Shown here piece after piece: positions 32,721-41,311 of a stretch of DNA of 64,000 bases. Each line of letters starts with the position of its first letter. Position 1 is the first letter of the stretch. Source of the stretch: JADJWR01 sp964509545 (GTDB lineage: Bacteria > Pseudomonadota > Gammaproteobacteria > Burkholderiales > Burkholderiaceae_F); the NCBI GenBank assembly GCA_964509545.1, contig CAZDXQ010000005.1:1-64000 (forward strand), read 5' to 3'. A program made the translations under genes and the position numbers. The notes below the pieces were generated by a model that was not told where the DNA came from, did not search any database, and saw only the letters and a program-made list of their open reading frames with translations.

Positions 32721-35700
32721 ATGAGGCGCGTCGTCCAGGCTGCGTTCAACCGGCCGCTGCTGGTGGCCATCGGGCTCGCTGCCGCCAACGCGCTGATCTG
32801 GTTTCTCGGACCGCTTATGACAATCGGACCGGTCCGTCCGCTGGAAAGCGAATGGTCACGCTGGCTCGTGATCACCGTCTGGGCCGTACTGGCAGTCGCC
32901 TATGCGGCCAGCAGCAGCGCGCGGCAGGCGCAGCGCAACCGCCGCCTGCTAGACGGCCTCGTTGCCGACAAGGCGCCGGCCAAGCCAGGCGCTGCGCCCG
33001 GCGCACGTGATCTGGCGGCGATCGGCAAGCACTTCGAGGACGCGATCTCTGTGCTGAAACGCAGCCGCATCGGCGGCAGGCGGCGCCTGCTTGACGCCCT
33101 CGCCGGCCGGCCTTTCGTGTATCAGTTGCCGTGGTACGTGATCATCGGCGCACCGGGAGCAGGCAAGACCACGGCCCTTGCCAATTCCGGGCTCGAATTT
33201 CCGCTAGCGGCGCAACTGGGCAAGCGAGGCGTGCGCGGCGTCGGCGGCACGCGCAACTGCGACTGGTGGTTCACCGCCGACGCCGTGCTGATCGACACCG
33301 CCGGACGCCTGACAACGCAGGACAGCGACCACGCTGCCGACCAGGCCGCCTGGTTTGGTTTTCTAGATCTGCTGCGCAGGTATCGACCACGCCGGCCGAT
33401 CAACGGCGTGCTGCTGACGATCAGCGTCGGCGACCTGCTCAGCGCAAACCGCGACGAGCAGCGCGCGCATGCGCGGCGGCTGCGTGAACGGCTCGAAGAG
33501 CTACAGACCCGCCTGGGCGCCGGTATTCCGGTCTATGTTCTGGTGACGAAGCTTGACCTGCTCGCCGGCTTCATTGAATTCTTCGCCGATTTCGATAAGG
33601 ACGAGCGCGCGCAGGTTTGGGGGGTGACTTTCCCCTACGACCCCGGCGCCACGGCTGGCGATCCGCTGGCGCGCGCGCCGAGCGAGCTTGTGGCCCTCGA
33701 AAAGCGGCTCGACGAACGCCTGCTCGAACGGCTTCACGGCGAGGCCGACCGCGAACGTCGCGCCGCGATTTATGCCTTTCCACAGCAGTGGCGTGTGTTG
33801 CGCGAAACGCTCGCGGAATTCCTGCAGATGACCTTTGCCGAGGTGCCGGCGCAGCCCCGACCTCTCGTGCGCGGCATCTATTTCACCAGCGCGACCCAGG
33901 AAGGAACGCCGATCGATCGCGCCATCGGTGGCCTGGCCCGCTCGCTCGGCTTGTCCAGCCGCATCGTGCCTGCGGCACGGCCGAGCGGCAAATCGTTCTT
34001 CGTCACACGGCTGCTGCGCGAGGTTGTCTTCGCCGAAGCCGGACTGGCGGGTTCGAATCTGCGCTGGAAGAAACAGCGCGCGCTGCTCCAATGGAGCGCA
34101 GTCGCGGCGACCGTCGCCGTCGCTGGCGTCGGTCTCGCCGTGCTGTGGCGTGCGTACGTGAGCAACTCTGTCTATCTGGCCGACGTGGACACGCTGCTCA
34201 CCGACATCGAACGCCATGTCGCCACCGCGAGGTCGTCGGAGCCGACCGAACTGCTGCCGCTGCTTCCCGTGCTCGACTCGGTCTCAAGTCTCGGCCAGTC
34301 GCAACACGGATCGAGCCGGCAGGACGGCAGATCAGGCCGCTGGTTTTTTTCGCTGGATCAGCAACCGAGGATCAACGCCGCGAGCCAGGACGCCTACCTG
34401 CGCCTTCTGCAGGATGCCTTGCTGCCGCGTATTGCCGTCCGGCTGGAGGCGAGGCTGCGTGCCGGCGCGAAGGAACACGTGGAAACGATCTACGAGGCGT
34501 TGAAGGCCTACCTGATGCTGTTTCGCGGCCAGAACTTCGACCGCCAGTCTTTGTCGAGCTATCTCCGATCGGACTGGGATCTGACGTTGCCGGCGACGGT
34601 CAGCGCTGAGGCCAGCGCCGGCCTGCGCCGCCATTTCGAGCGCCTGGTCGCCAGCGGCGAAGTCGGCGCGCCCATGCTCGCCGACCAGCAGTTGATCGAT
34701 CATGCCCGCAGCCTCGTCGCCGGCGTGCCTCTGGTGCAGCGCGCCTACATTCGCCTGCAGAATCTCGACCCGCGCAGCCTGCCCGTGCCGGCGGCGCAGG
34801 ACTTCACCGTCGAAAGTGCAGCGGGTTCCGCGGCGCGACAGCTGTTCGCGCGCCAAAGCGGTCGACCCATCTCGCAGGGGGTGCCGGCCTTTTACACGCG
34901 CGCTGTGCATGGCCAGTTGCGGCGCTTGAGCGAAGCGGCGCTGCAGCAGCTCGGCGCCGAGTCGAACTGGGTGCTCGGCACCGCCGCCGCACCCCTCGAC
35001 GCGGCGTCGATCGATCGACTGCACGCCGAGATCGAACAGCGCTATCTGGCGGAGTATGCAGGACACTGGTCCGAGTTCATTCGCGACCTGCGCTTCGCTT
35101 CGGCCGCCGATCTGGCGCAGAACGCGCAGCTGACGCAGATCCTGGCCCGTACGGACTCGCCGCTGAAGGCCCTGTTGACCGCGGCTGCACGCGAGCTCGC
35201 CTTGGACCGGCTGCCGCGTGAAGGCGATCGGCGATCGCGCGCCATTGCCGAGCAGGAGCCGAAGTCGTTCGCGCAACTTGCGGCGCTGCAGCAACTCGTC
35301 ACGGACAAGGACTCGACGCTGGACGAGGCGATGGACCTCGTCGGCAAGCTGTCTTCCTACCTGACAGCCGTCGATGACGCGCTGAAGCGCAAGTCCACCT
35401 TGCCCGCGAGCACCGTCACGCGCGAGCTCTCGGCCCTGGCCTCGCGCCTGCCCGAGCCGCTGCAGACGATGTTGCAGCAACTGGCGCAGCAGAGCACGGG
35501 TCAGATCTTCGCCGCGCGTCGCACAACCCTGGAAAGCCAGCTCGCCGTCGAGGTCGGCGGCCCCTGCTCGCGCGCAATACAGGGGCGCTATCCCGTCGCC
35601 CGCTCCGGCCGCGAGGACATATCGCGAGCCGACTTCGCCAGCACCTTCGCCGGCGGCGGCCTGATCGACGGATTCTTCCAGCGCCAGCTAGCGCCCTACG

Positions 35701-36224
35701 TGGACGTATCGACGCGCGGCTGGACCTTGCCGAAGGCCGACGGCAGCGCAGAATCAGCCGAGACGCTGCAGCCGTTCCAGCGCGCGCAGCTGATCCGCAA
35801 TGCGATGTTCAGCGATGGCGGCCGCACGCTGGGCGTCCGTCTCGAATTCAGGCTGCTCGAACTCGACGCGGGGCTGAGCAGTTTCGAAATCGAGGTCGAC
35901 GGCCAGATGATGCGCTTCACCCGCGACACGCGCGGCGCGTTGTCGGTACGCTGGCCTTCCGCCGAGGCAAATGTGCAGCGCGTCCGGCTCGGCATCGCCA
36001 CCGCCGCCACGCGCAGCGGCACGCAGCATGCCTTCGACGGACCCTGGGCGCTGCTGCGCCTGTTCGAGCGCGTGCGCATCGAGGCGAGCCCCTCGCCCGA
36101 CCGGATACTGGCGGTGTTCGACGTCGAGGGGCAGCGCGCGCGCTTCGAGATCAGGAGCGCCACTGGCGTCAATCCGCTGCGCCTGCCGGCGCTGGAGCAG
36201 TTTCAGTGCCCGCAGAAGCTATGA
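32721..36224 (+). CDS. tssM: Type VI secretion membrane protein TssM (IcmF)
   Basis: A 1167-residue inner membrane protein, normal length for TssM. Two transmembrane helices are near the N-terminus (residues about 12-34 and 48-68) and a third lies around 455-475 (WSAVAATVAVAGVGLAVLW). The cytoplasmic NTPase-like domain has Walker A GAPGAGKTTAL (about 142-152) and Walker B VLIDTAGRL. The long periplasmic part carries the IcmF-related domain and ends in the conserved C-terminal beta domain (FDGPWALLRLFERVRIE, then FEIRSATGVNPL). Its stop overlaps the start of tagF by ATGA. Confidence 0.96.
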   Translation: MRRVVQAAFNRPLLVAIGLAAANALIWFLGPLMTIGPVRPLESEWSRWLVITVWAVLAVAYAASSSARQAQRNRRLLDGLVADKAPAKPGAAPGARDLAAIGKHFEDAISVLKRSRIGGRRRLLDALAGRPFVYQLPWYVIIGAPGAGKTTALANSGLEFPLAAQLGKRGVRGVGGTRNCDWWFTADAVLIDTAGRLTTQDSDHAADQAAWFGFLDLLRRYRPRRPINGVLLTISVGDLLSANRDEQRAHARRLRERLEELQTRLGAGIPVYVLVTKLDLLAGFIEFFADFDKDERAQVWGVTFPYDPGATAGDPLARAPSELVALEKRLDERLLERLHGEADRERRAAIYAFPQQWRVLRETLAEFLQMTFAEVPAQPRPLVRGIYFTSATQEGTPIDRAIGGLARSLGLSSRIVPAARPSGKSFFVTRLLREVVFAEAGLAGSNLRWKKQRALLQWSAVAATVAVAGVGLAVLWRAYVSNSVYLADVDTLLTDIERHVATARSSEPTELLPLLPVLDSVSSLGQSQHGSSRQDGRSGRWFFSLDQQPRINAASQDAYLRLLQDALLPRIAVRLEARLRAGAKEHVETIYEALKAYLMLFRGQNFDRQSLSSYLRSDWDLTLPATVSAEASAGLRRHFERLVASGEVGAPMLADQQLIDHARSLVAGVPLVQRAYIRLQNLDPRSLPVPAAQDFTVESAAGSAARQLFARQSGRPISQGVPAFYTRAVHGQLRRLSEAALQQLGAESNWVLGTAAAPLDAASIDRLHAEIEQRYLAEYAGHWSEFIRDLRFASAADLAQNAQLTQILARTDSPLKALLTAAARELALDRLPREGDRRSRAIAEQEPKSFAQLAALQQLVTDKDSTLDEAMDLVGKLSSYLTAVDDALKRKSTLPASTVTRELSALASRLPEPLQTMLQQLAQQSTGQIFAARRTTLESQLAVEVGGPCSRAIQGRYPVARSGREDISRADFASTFAGGGLIDGFFQRQLAPYVDVSTRGWTLPKADGSAESAETLQPFQRAQLIRNAMFSDGGRTLGVRLEFRLLELDAGLSSFEIEVDGQMMRFTRDTRGALSVRWPSAEANVQRVRLGIATAATRSGTQHAFDGPWALLRLFERVRIEASPSPDRILAVFDVEGQRARFEIRSATGVNPLRLPALEQFQCPQKL

Positions 36225-36910
36225 CCTGCTCGGCGGCGCAGACGCTTCCCGGCTGGTACGGCAAGGTGCCTAGCCTCGGCGACTTCGCCTCGCGCCGGCT
36301 GCCGGACGGGTTCGTCAACATCTGGGACGAATGGCTCGAGCGGAGCCTGGCGCGATTGCAGCAGTCGCGCGGCAATGCACGCTGCGAGTTCGCCGTGCAT
36401 CGCTTCTGGATCGGGCCTCGGCTGCTGTCTGCGGCGAGCTGGGCCGGAGTCATCGCGCCGAGCTTCGATCGCGTCGGCAGACGCTTTCCGCTGACCATCG
36501 CCGCGCCCCTTGCACCGGAACCATCGAGCCTCGCGGCGGCGCTGAACGCGCCGGACTGGTATGCCGCCATGGAAGATCTCGCCCGTCGAACCGTTGAGCA
36601 CCGTCTGCCGGTCGAGCAGATGGAGCAGGAGCTTGCCCATGCTGCCGCAGCGGTCTCTGTCGGGATAGCCAGCGGAGAATCGGCCGAGGCGCTCGCCGCC
36701 GAACTGCTGCGGTCGTTGACGCCGATGCCGCAATGCGCGGACACTGATCGCACTGCGACCGGGATGGGCAATTGCAGCGTCTGGTGGCAGGGCGATGCCA
36801 ACGAACCCGCACGGTTCCTGTGTGTGCCGGCGCTGCCTGAAGACGATGCGTTTGCCGCGTTGATAGCCGACGAGACCTTGCACCCGCCGGTCGCTGCAGG
36901 ACAGGGATGA
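36221..36910 (+). CDS. tagF: Type VI secretion-associated protein TagF
   Basis: A 229-residue TagF domain protein. The family N-terminus is seen in PGWYGKVPSLGDFASRRLPDGF, followed by WDEWLERSLA and the block RFWIGPRLLSAASWAGVIAPS-DRVGRRFPLTI. In type VI systems TagF represses assembly after translation and acts opposite the kinase PpkA and FHA protein. The ATG at 36221 gives an ATGA overlap with tssM; a GTG 15 bases earlier is possible. The stop overlaps the caspase-like gene by ATGA. No PppA phosphatase domain is fused. Confidence 0.93.
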   Translation: MTCSAAQTLPGWYGKVPSLGDFASRRLPDGFVNIWDEWLERSLARLQQSRGNARCEFAVHRFWIGPRLLSAASWAGVIAPSFDRVGRRFPLTIAAPLAPEPSSLAAALNAPDWYAAMEDLARRTVEHRLPVEQMEQELAHAAAAVSVGIASGESAEALAAELLRSLTPMPQCADTDRTATGMGNCSVWWQGDANEPARFLCVPALPEDDAFAALIADETLHPPVAAGQG

Positions 36911-38487
36911 CCGAACGAGCCTGGACTCTCATCCGTTGCTTTGCCGTCGTTCTGGCGCTGCTGCCGGCCGTCGACGGCGCTGCGGCGCAGCGCACGCGTG
37001 GTATAGCGATCGATGAGCAGCGTCTGGCGCTGGTCATCGGCAACGCAGCGTATCCGTCGAGCCCGCTCGACAACCCGGTCAATGACGCAAGGATGATCGC
37101 CGACGCGCTGCAGCTTGCGGGATTCACGGTCACCAAGCACGAGAACCTCGGCCGCAGCGGCATGGTCAACGCTTTTCGTGATTTCGGCGATCGCCTTAAC
37201 GAACGGACGGTTGCCGTCGTCTATTACGCCGGCCACGCGCTGCAAGTGCGCGACAACAATTATCTTGTTCCGGTCGATGTCGAGCCGCGCAGCGAGGACG
37301 AGATCCCGGTGGTCGGCCTCGATGTCGGCTTCATCCTCGGCCGCATGTCGCACGCGCGAAGCCGCGTCAACATCGTCATCCTCGATGCCTGTCGCAACAA
37401 TCCATTTGCCGGCAAGACACGGCCAGCGCGCGGCCTGGCGCAGATGGATGCACCGGTCGGCACCCTGCTCGCCTTCGCCACGGCGCCCGGCAAGGTGGCC
37501 GAGGACGGACCCGGACCGAACAGCCTGTACACGCTGAATCTGGCCAAGTACCTGGCCACGCCTGGCATGCCGGTGGAATCGCTGTTCAAGAAGGTGCGCG
37601 AGGCCGTGGTCGAAGGCACCGAGCGCCGGCAGGTGCCATGGGAAAGCTCGTCGCTGATGAGCGAGTTCGCGTTCGTGCCCGGACTGGCCGCGCCGGTGGC
37701 ATCGAATGCGGAGCAGGAGGCCGCAGGCGAACTGGCCTTCTGGAACAGCATCCAGGCATCGACACGGGCCGAGGAATACCGCGCCTATCTGCGTCAGTAC
37801 CCGCAAGGACGTTTCGCCGAGCTCGCCCGGACGCGGCTCGCGGCCTCGGGCCGCGAAAGTACTTCCGCCGCGACGACAGCAGCGACCGTTGCGTCGATCA
37901 CGCCGCCGCCCTCGCAGCTGCCGCTAAAGGCCGGTCGTCCCGACCTGCTGCCGCGACCGGGCGATACCTGGCGCTACCGCGTGCAGGACCAGTTCCGCAT
38001 CGGCGATCTTTTTCTCACGGCGACCGTGGCCGACGTGACCAGCGAGGGCGTAGCCGAGACCTGGTCGACGACCTCGGATGCCAAGGTCCGCACGACGATC
38101 GTTCCAGTCGAGGCGGGTTTCTCAGCCTTGCCCGCCTGGTCGCTGACGCCGCCGGAGTTCGCGCCGTACTTGCTGGCCACGGGCCTGGCCCGCGTCGGCC
38201 AGAGCATTGCCGAGCAACGGCGCGAAATCGACCGCGCAGCCGTGCCGCTGAAGGGACGGTTCGAAGGCGAAGAAGAGATCACCGTCGCCGCCGGTCGCTT
38301 CCGCGCCATCAAGATGGTGCTGCGCGGCCGGACGCAGGCGCGCGGCATGGGCGCGATCAACGTCGAGCACGCGATCTGGTACTGCCCCGAGGTAAGACGC
38401 TTCGTCAAGCACACGGTCACCGCACGCGTCGGAGGCGTGCTGCGCGAAGCGACCAGCGTCGAACTGATCGAGTACCGGCTCAACTGA
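36907..38487 (+). CDS. Exported caspase-like (C14) protein with C-terminal beta domain
   Basis: A 526-residue protein. The signal peptide (residues 1-28) ends GAAAQ. The C14 caspase domain covers about residues 38-260, with LALVIGNAAYPSSPLDNPVNDA, catalytic His110 in YYAGHA and Cys162 in ILDACRNNPF, and QVPWESSSLMSEFAF. Residues about 270-315 form a TPR-like repeat (FWNSIQASTRAEEYRAYLRQYPQG, shown here only as the family pattern of yeast-like SEL repeats in such proteins). Residues about 350-526 are an unknown beta-rich domain beginning RPGDTWRYRVQDQF. Both catalytic residues are present. The ATGA overlap with tagF strongly ties it to the TssLM-TagF unit. Confidence 0.92.
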   Translation: MTERAWTLIRCFAVVLALLPAVDGAAAQRTRGIAIDEQRLALVIGNAAYPSSPLDNPVNDARMIADALQLAGFTVTKHENLGRSGMVNAFRDFGDRLNERTVAVVYYAGHALQVRDNNYLVPVDVEPRSEDEIPVVGLDVGFILGRMSHARSRVNIVILDACRNNPFAGKTRPARGLAQMDAPVGTLLAFATAPGKVAEDGPGPNSLYTLNLAKYLATPGMPVESLFKKVREAVVEGTERRQVPWESSSLMSEFAFVPGLAAPVASNAEQEAAGELAFWNSIQASTRAEEYRAYLRQYPQGRFAELARTRLAASGRESTSAATTAATVASITPPPSQLPLKAGRPDLLPRPGDTWRYRVQDQFRIGDLFLTATVADVTSEGVAETWSTTSDAKVRTTIVPVEAGFSALPAWSLTPPEFAPYLLATGLARVGQSIAEQRREIDRAAVPLKGRFEGEEEITVAAGRFRAIKMVLRGRTQARGMGAINVEHAIWYCPEVRRFVKHTVTARVGGVLREATSVELIEYRLN

Positions 38488-38542
38488 CCCGGCGGGTCTG
38501 CCCTTCTTCGCGGCGCACAGTCGAGGATTGCGGCGGCTACCG

Positions 38543-38557
38543 TATCGCTCAGCGATA
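38543..38557. terminator. Small palindrome between convergent genes
   Basis: A perfect 7-base inverted repeat (tatcgct / agcgata) with one central base overlaps the stop codon of cfa and faces the end of the caspase-like gene. It could act for both directions but has no T-run. Confidence 0.3.
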
Positions 38558-39811
38558 GATCCAGTGCCGGGTCAGCGGCAGCTGCGTCGAGCCGTCGGCC
38601 ACCTGGCGACTGGCGAGGATCTGGTAAAGGTTCATCCAGCCCTGCGCAAAGCCATGGCTGCATCCCGGCAGATAAAGGCGCCAGACCCGCAGCGTGCGTT
38701 CGGCGACCTGCTGGCCCGCCTCCTGCAGCCGCTGCTCGAGCCGGCGCGACCAGTGCGCCAGCGTCAGTGCGTAATGCGGGCGCAGGCTTTCGACGTCGAC
38801 AACCTCCAGCCCCGCGGTCGACATTTCGCGCACCGCCAGGTGCAGGTGCGGCAGTTCCCCATTGGGGAAAACGTACTTGTCGATGAAATCGCCCGCGCCG
38901 GAGCCGATCGGCCGGCTGGCGACGTCGCTGCTGGTGATGCCGTGGTTGAGCATCAAGCCGCGGTCGCGCAACATGCGCGCCGCGGTGGCGAAGTACACGG
39001 GCAGATTTCGCAGTCCGACGTGCTCGAACATGCCGATGCTCGCCACCTTGTCGAACGCCCCCTCGCCGAAGCGCCCCGGCAGTTCGCGGTAATCGAGCAG
39101 TTCGACCTGCACGCGGTCCCGCAATCCGGCCGCGGCGATGCGCTCTCGCGCCAGCAGCGCCTGCTGCTCGGACAGCGTGATGCCGACGGCCGATACGCCG
39201 TAGTGCTGCGCGGCGTGAAAGACCAACGAGCCCCAGCCGCAGCCGATGTCGAGGAAACGTTCGCCGGGCGCGAGGCGAAGCTTGCGGCAAATGTGGTCGA
39301 GCTTGGCCCGCTGCGCAGTATCGATGTCCTCGGCTCCGGTCTCGAAGTAGGCGCAGGAATACACCATCCGCTCGTCGAGCCACAGGCGATAGAAGTCGTT
39401 GCCGACGTCGTAGTGATGGCTGATGTCGGCGCGGTCGGTCTGAGGCTGGTGCTCCGCAGGAACCGCGTCCGGCCGATCGGCGACGGGAACGCCGGCGGCC
39501 TCGACGAGGCGGGAGGCGATCGAGATCGCCTCGGCGATGTCGCCGTCGATGTCGATCTTGCCCTCGACGAACGCCTCGGCCAGGCCGCCGAGAGTCGGGC
39601 GGGCAAAGCGACCCAGCACCGACCGATCGCGGACGGTCAGCGTCAGATGTGGCGCTGCGCCGAAGTCGATGCTCTCGCCGCCCGGCAGGACCACGCGCAA
39701 CGGCAGGCCGCCGCTGGCGCGGGCGTCCTCGGCCAGCTTGACGAGTTGCGAACCGGCGATCTTTCCGACCACCTTGTCCGACGCCCGCTTCAGCAAGCTT
39801 TCACCCCACAT
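38549..39811 (-). CDS. cfa: Cyclopropane-fatty-acyl-phospholipid synthase
   Basis: A 420-residue SAM-dependent enzyme that adds a methylene group to unsaturated acyl chains of membrane phospholipids. The N-terminal lipid-binding domain (about 1-110) is followed by the methyltransferase domain with YDVGNDFYRLWLDERMVYSCAYF, the SAM-binding DIGCGWGSLVFHAA, and EHVGLRNLPVYF. The ATG at 39811 is chosen because GGAGG stands 6 bases before it; other in-frame ATGs lie just upstream. The family is related to mycolic acid and unsaturated fatty acid methyltransferases, but the overall match is to CFA synthase. Confidence 0.93.
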   Translation of the reverse strand: MWGESLLKRASDKVVGKIAGSQLVKLAEDARASGGLPLRVVLPGGESIDFGAAPHLTLTVRDRSVLGRFARPTLGGLAEAFVEGKIDIDGDIAEAISIASRLVEAAGVPVADRPDAVPAEHQPQTDRADISHHYDVGNDFYRLWLDERMVYSCAYFETGAEDIDTAQRAKLDHICRKLRLAPGERFLDIGCGWGSLVFHAAQHYGVSAVGITLSEQQALLARERIAAAGLRDRVQVELLDYRELPGRFGEGAFDKVASIGMFEHVGLRNLPVYFATAARMLRDRGLMLNHGITSSDVASRPIGSGAGDFIDKYVFPNGELPHLHLAVREMSTAGLEVVDVESLRPHYALTLAHWSRRLEQRLQEAGQQVAERTLRVWRLYLPGCSHGFAQGWMNLYQILASRQVADGSTQLPLTRHWIYR

Positions 39812-39887
39812 CACCATCCTCCATGGCAGTTGCGCAGTCATTCTTGCGGATGCGCCGCACAGTGCCAAGGGGATCGCTGCTAGCGCA

Positions 39888-40679
39888 TCACGGGGATGGG
39901 GAAGACCGCCGGCGACGCTCGAAAAGGCAGATCGCGGCCGCGGCGGCGACGTTCAGCGACTCCACCGCCGAATCGATCGGAACCGAAACCAGCGTCTGGC
40001 ACGTTGCCCGCGCGGCGGCGGACAGACCGCTGCCCTCGGCGCCGAAGATCCAGCCCAGTGCGCCGGCCGGCATCGTGACCGACCACAGCGGCCGTCCGCC
40101 GCGGGCGTCCGCGCCGAACCAGGGGCCGTCGAGTGCGGCCGGCAACTCTTCGACCGCGACCTGCTCGCGCAAGCGCAGGCGGAAATGCGCCCCCTGGGCC
40201 GCGCGCAATGTCTTCGGCGCCCACAGTGCCGCCGTCGTGGGTCCAGCCAGCACCTCGCGCACGCCGGCCGCCGCGGCGGTGCGCAGCAATGCGCCCGCGT
40301 TGCCCGGGTCCTGCACGCCGTCGAGGTAGACGAGATCGTGTGCCGCGCCTGCCGGCAGCGGTGCCTCGCTCAGGCCGACCACCAGCAGCACGCCGGCGCC
40401 GTGCTCCACAGGCGACAGCCGATCGAACAGCGCCGGCGTCAACTCGTAACCACTCGCCCCCGCCGCCGTCGCCGCGGCAAGAACCGGCTCCGTGGCCGGA
40501 TCGCGCGCACCCCGGCGCAGCAGCACCGCTTCAATCGGCGCCCGTGCTTCGAGCGCGGCCTGAGCCAGATGCAGCCCTTCGGCCAGTGCGCGGCGCTGAC
40601 TGCGCGCCGATCGCGGCTGTGTGGCCAGGCGCAACCAGGCGCGAAACGTCGGATTGGCCGACGAAGTGATCGACTTCAT
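39888..40679 (-). CDS. TrmH/SpoU family RNA methyltransferase
   Basis: A 263-residue SPOUT methyltransferase. An N-terminal substrate-binding domain (about residues 1-95) precedes the knotted catalytic domain with the three family motifs: VYLDGVQDPGNAGALLRTA (motif 1), WIFGAEGSGLS (motif 2) and SAVESLNVAAAAAICLFE (motif 3). Such enzymes 2'-O-methylate rRNA or tRNA; this one is closest in layout to the 23S rRNA type often encoded after rnhB in betaproteobacteria. Its ATG overlaps the rnhB stop as ATGA. The exact nucleotide target cannot be told. Confidence 0.9.
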   Translation of the reverse strand: MKSITSSANPTFRAWLRLATQPRSARSQRRALAEGLHLAQAALEARAPIEAVLLRRGARDPATEPVLAAATAAGASGYELTPALFDRLSPVEHGAGVLLVVGLSEAPLPAGAAHDLVYLDGVQDPGNAGALLRTAAAAGVREVLAGPTTAALWAPKTLRAAQGAHFRLRLREQVAVEELPAALDGPWFGADARGGRPLWSVTMPAGALGWIFGAEGSGLSAAARATCQTLVSVPIDSAVESLNVAAAAAICLFERRRRSSPSP

Positions 40680-41311
40680 CGCGACGACATCAGCAGCGCA
40701 CGCACCGGGCGAAAGGAGCGGCGATGCACCGCCGACGGTCCGAGCCGGCGCAGGCAATCGAGGTGCCGGGCCGTAGGGTATCCGGCATGCTCGGCGAAAC
40801 CGTAGCCGGGAAACGCTGCGTCCAGTTCCGTCATCAGCCGGTCACGATGGACCTTGGCGAGGATCGATGCCGCCGAGATCGCCGGTTCCAGCGCGTCGCC
40901 GCCGATCACCGCCCGCGCCTCGATGCGCAGCCGCGGCAATTGGTTGCCGTCGACCAGCGCGAGATCGGCCGCCGGCTGCAACGCTTCGATCGCCCGCCGC
41001 ATCGCCAGCAGGCTGGCCTGCAGGATGTTGAGCCGATCGATCTCTTCGACGCTGGCCTCGGCGACCGCCCATGCCGTCGCCCGGCTGCGGATAACCGGCG
41101 CCAGTTGCTCGCGCAGCGTCGCCGACAACGTCTTCGAGTCGCGCAGCCCTGCGATCGGCCGCTCGGGATCGAGGATGACGGCGGCGGCGACCACCGGCCC
41201 GGCCAGCGGCCCGCGACCGGCCTCGTCAGCCCCGCAGACCAGTGGGCCACGCGGCGCGCGGGCAAACAGATCGTCATGCACCGACGATGGCGAGCGTCTC
41301 CTTCGGCTCAT
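40676..41311 (-). CDS. rnhB: Ribonuclease HII
   Basis: A 211-residue RNase HII, which removes RNA and single ribonucleotides from DNA. The catalytic acidic residues are visible in CGADEAGRGPLAGPVV (DEAGRG motif), LRDSKTLS and DLALVDGNQLP, with the further Asp in ISAASILAKVHRDRLM. The N-terminus has a basic extension of about 20 residues. It overlaps lpxB upstream and the methyltransferase gene downstream, each by ATGA, as the tail of the lipid A gene cluster. Confidence 0.97.
   Translation of the reverse strand: MSRRRRSPSSVHDDLFARAPRGPLVCGADEAGRGPLAGPVVAAAVILDPERPIAGLRDSKTLSATLREQLAPVIRSRATAWAVAEASVEEIDRLNILQASLLAMRRAIEALQPAADLALVDGNQLPRLRIEARAVIGGDALEPAISAASILAKVHRDRLMTELDAAFPGYGFAEHAGYPTARHLDCLRRLGPSAVHRRSFRPVRALLMSSR

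Noticed and set aside
26539..38487. A complete type VI secretion system
   Set aside because: Only the membrane proteins TssL and TssM and the control proteins TagH, the kinase and TagF are encoded; no sheath, tube, spike, baseplate or ATPase gene is in the window.
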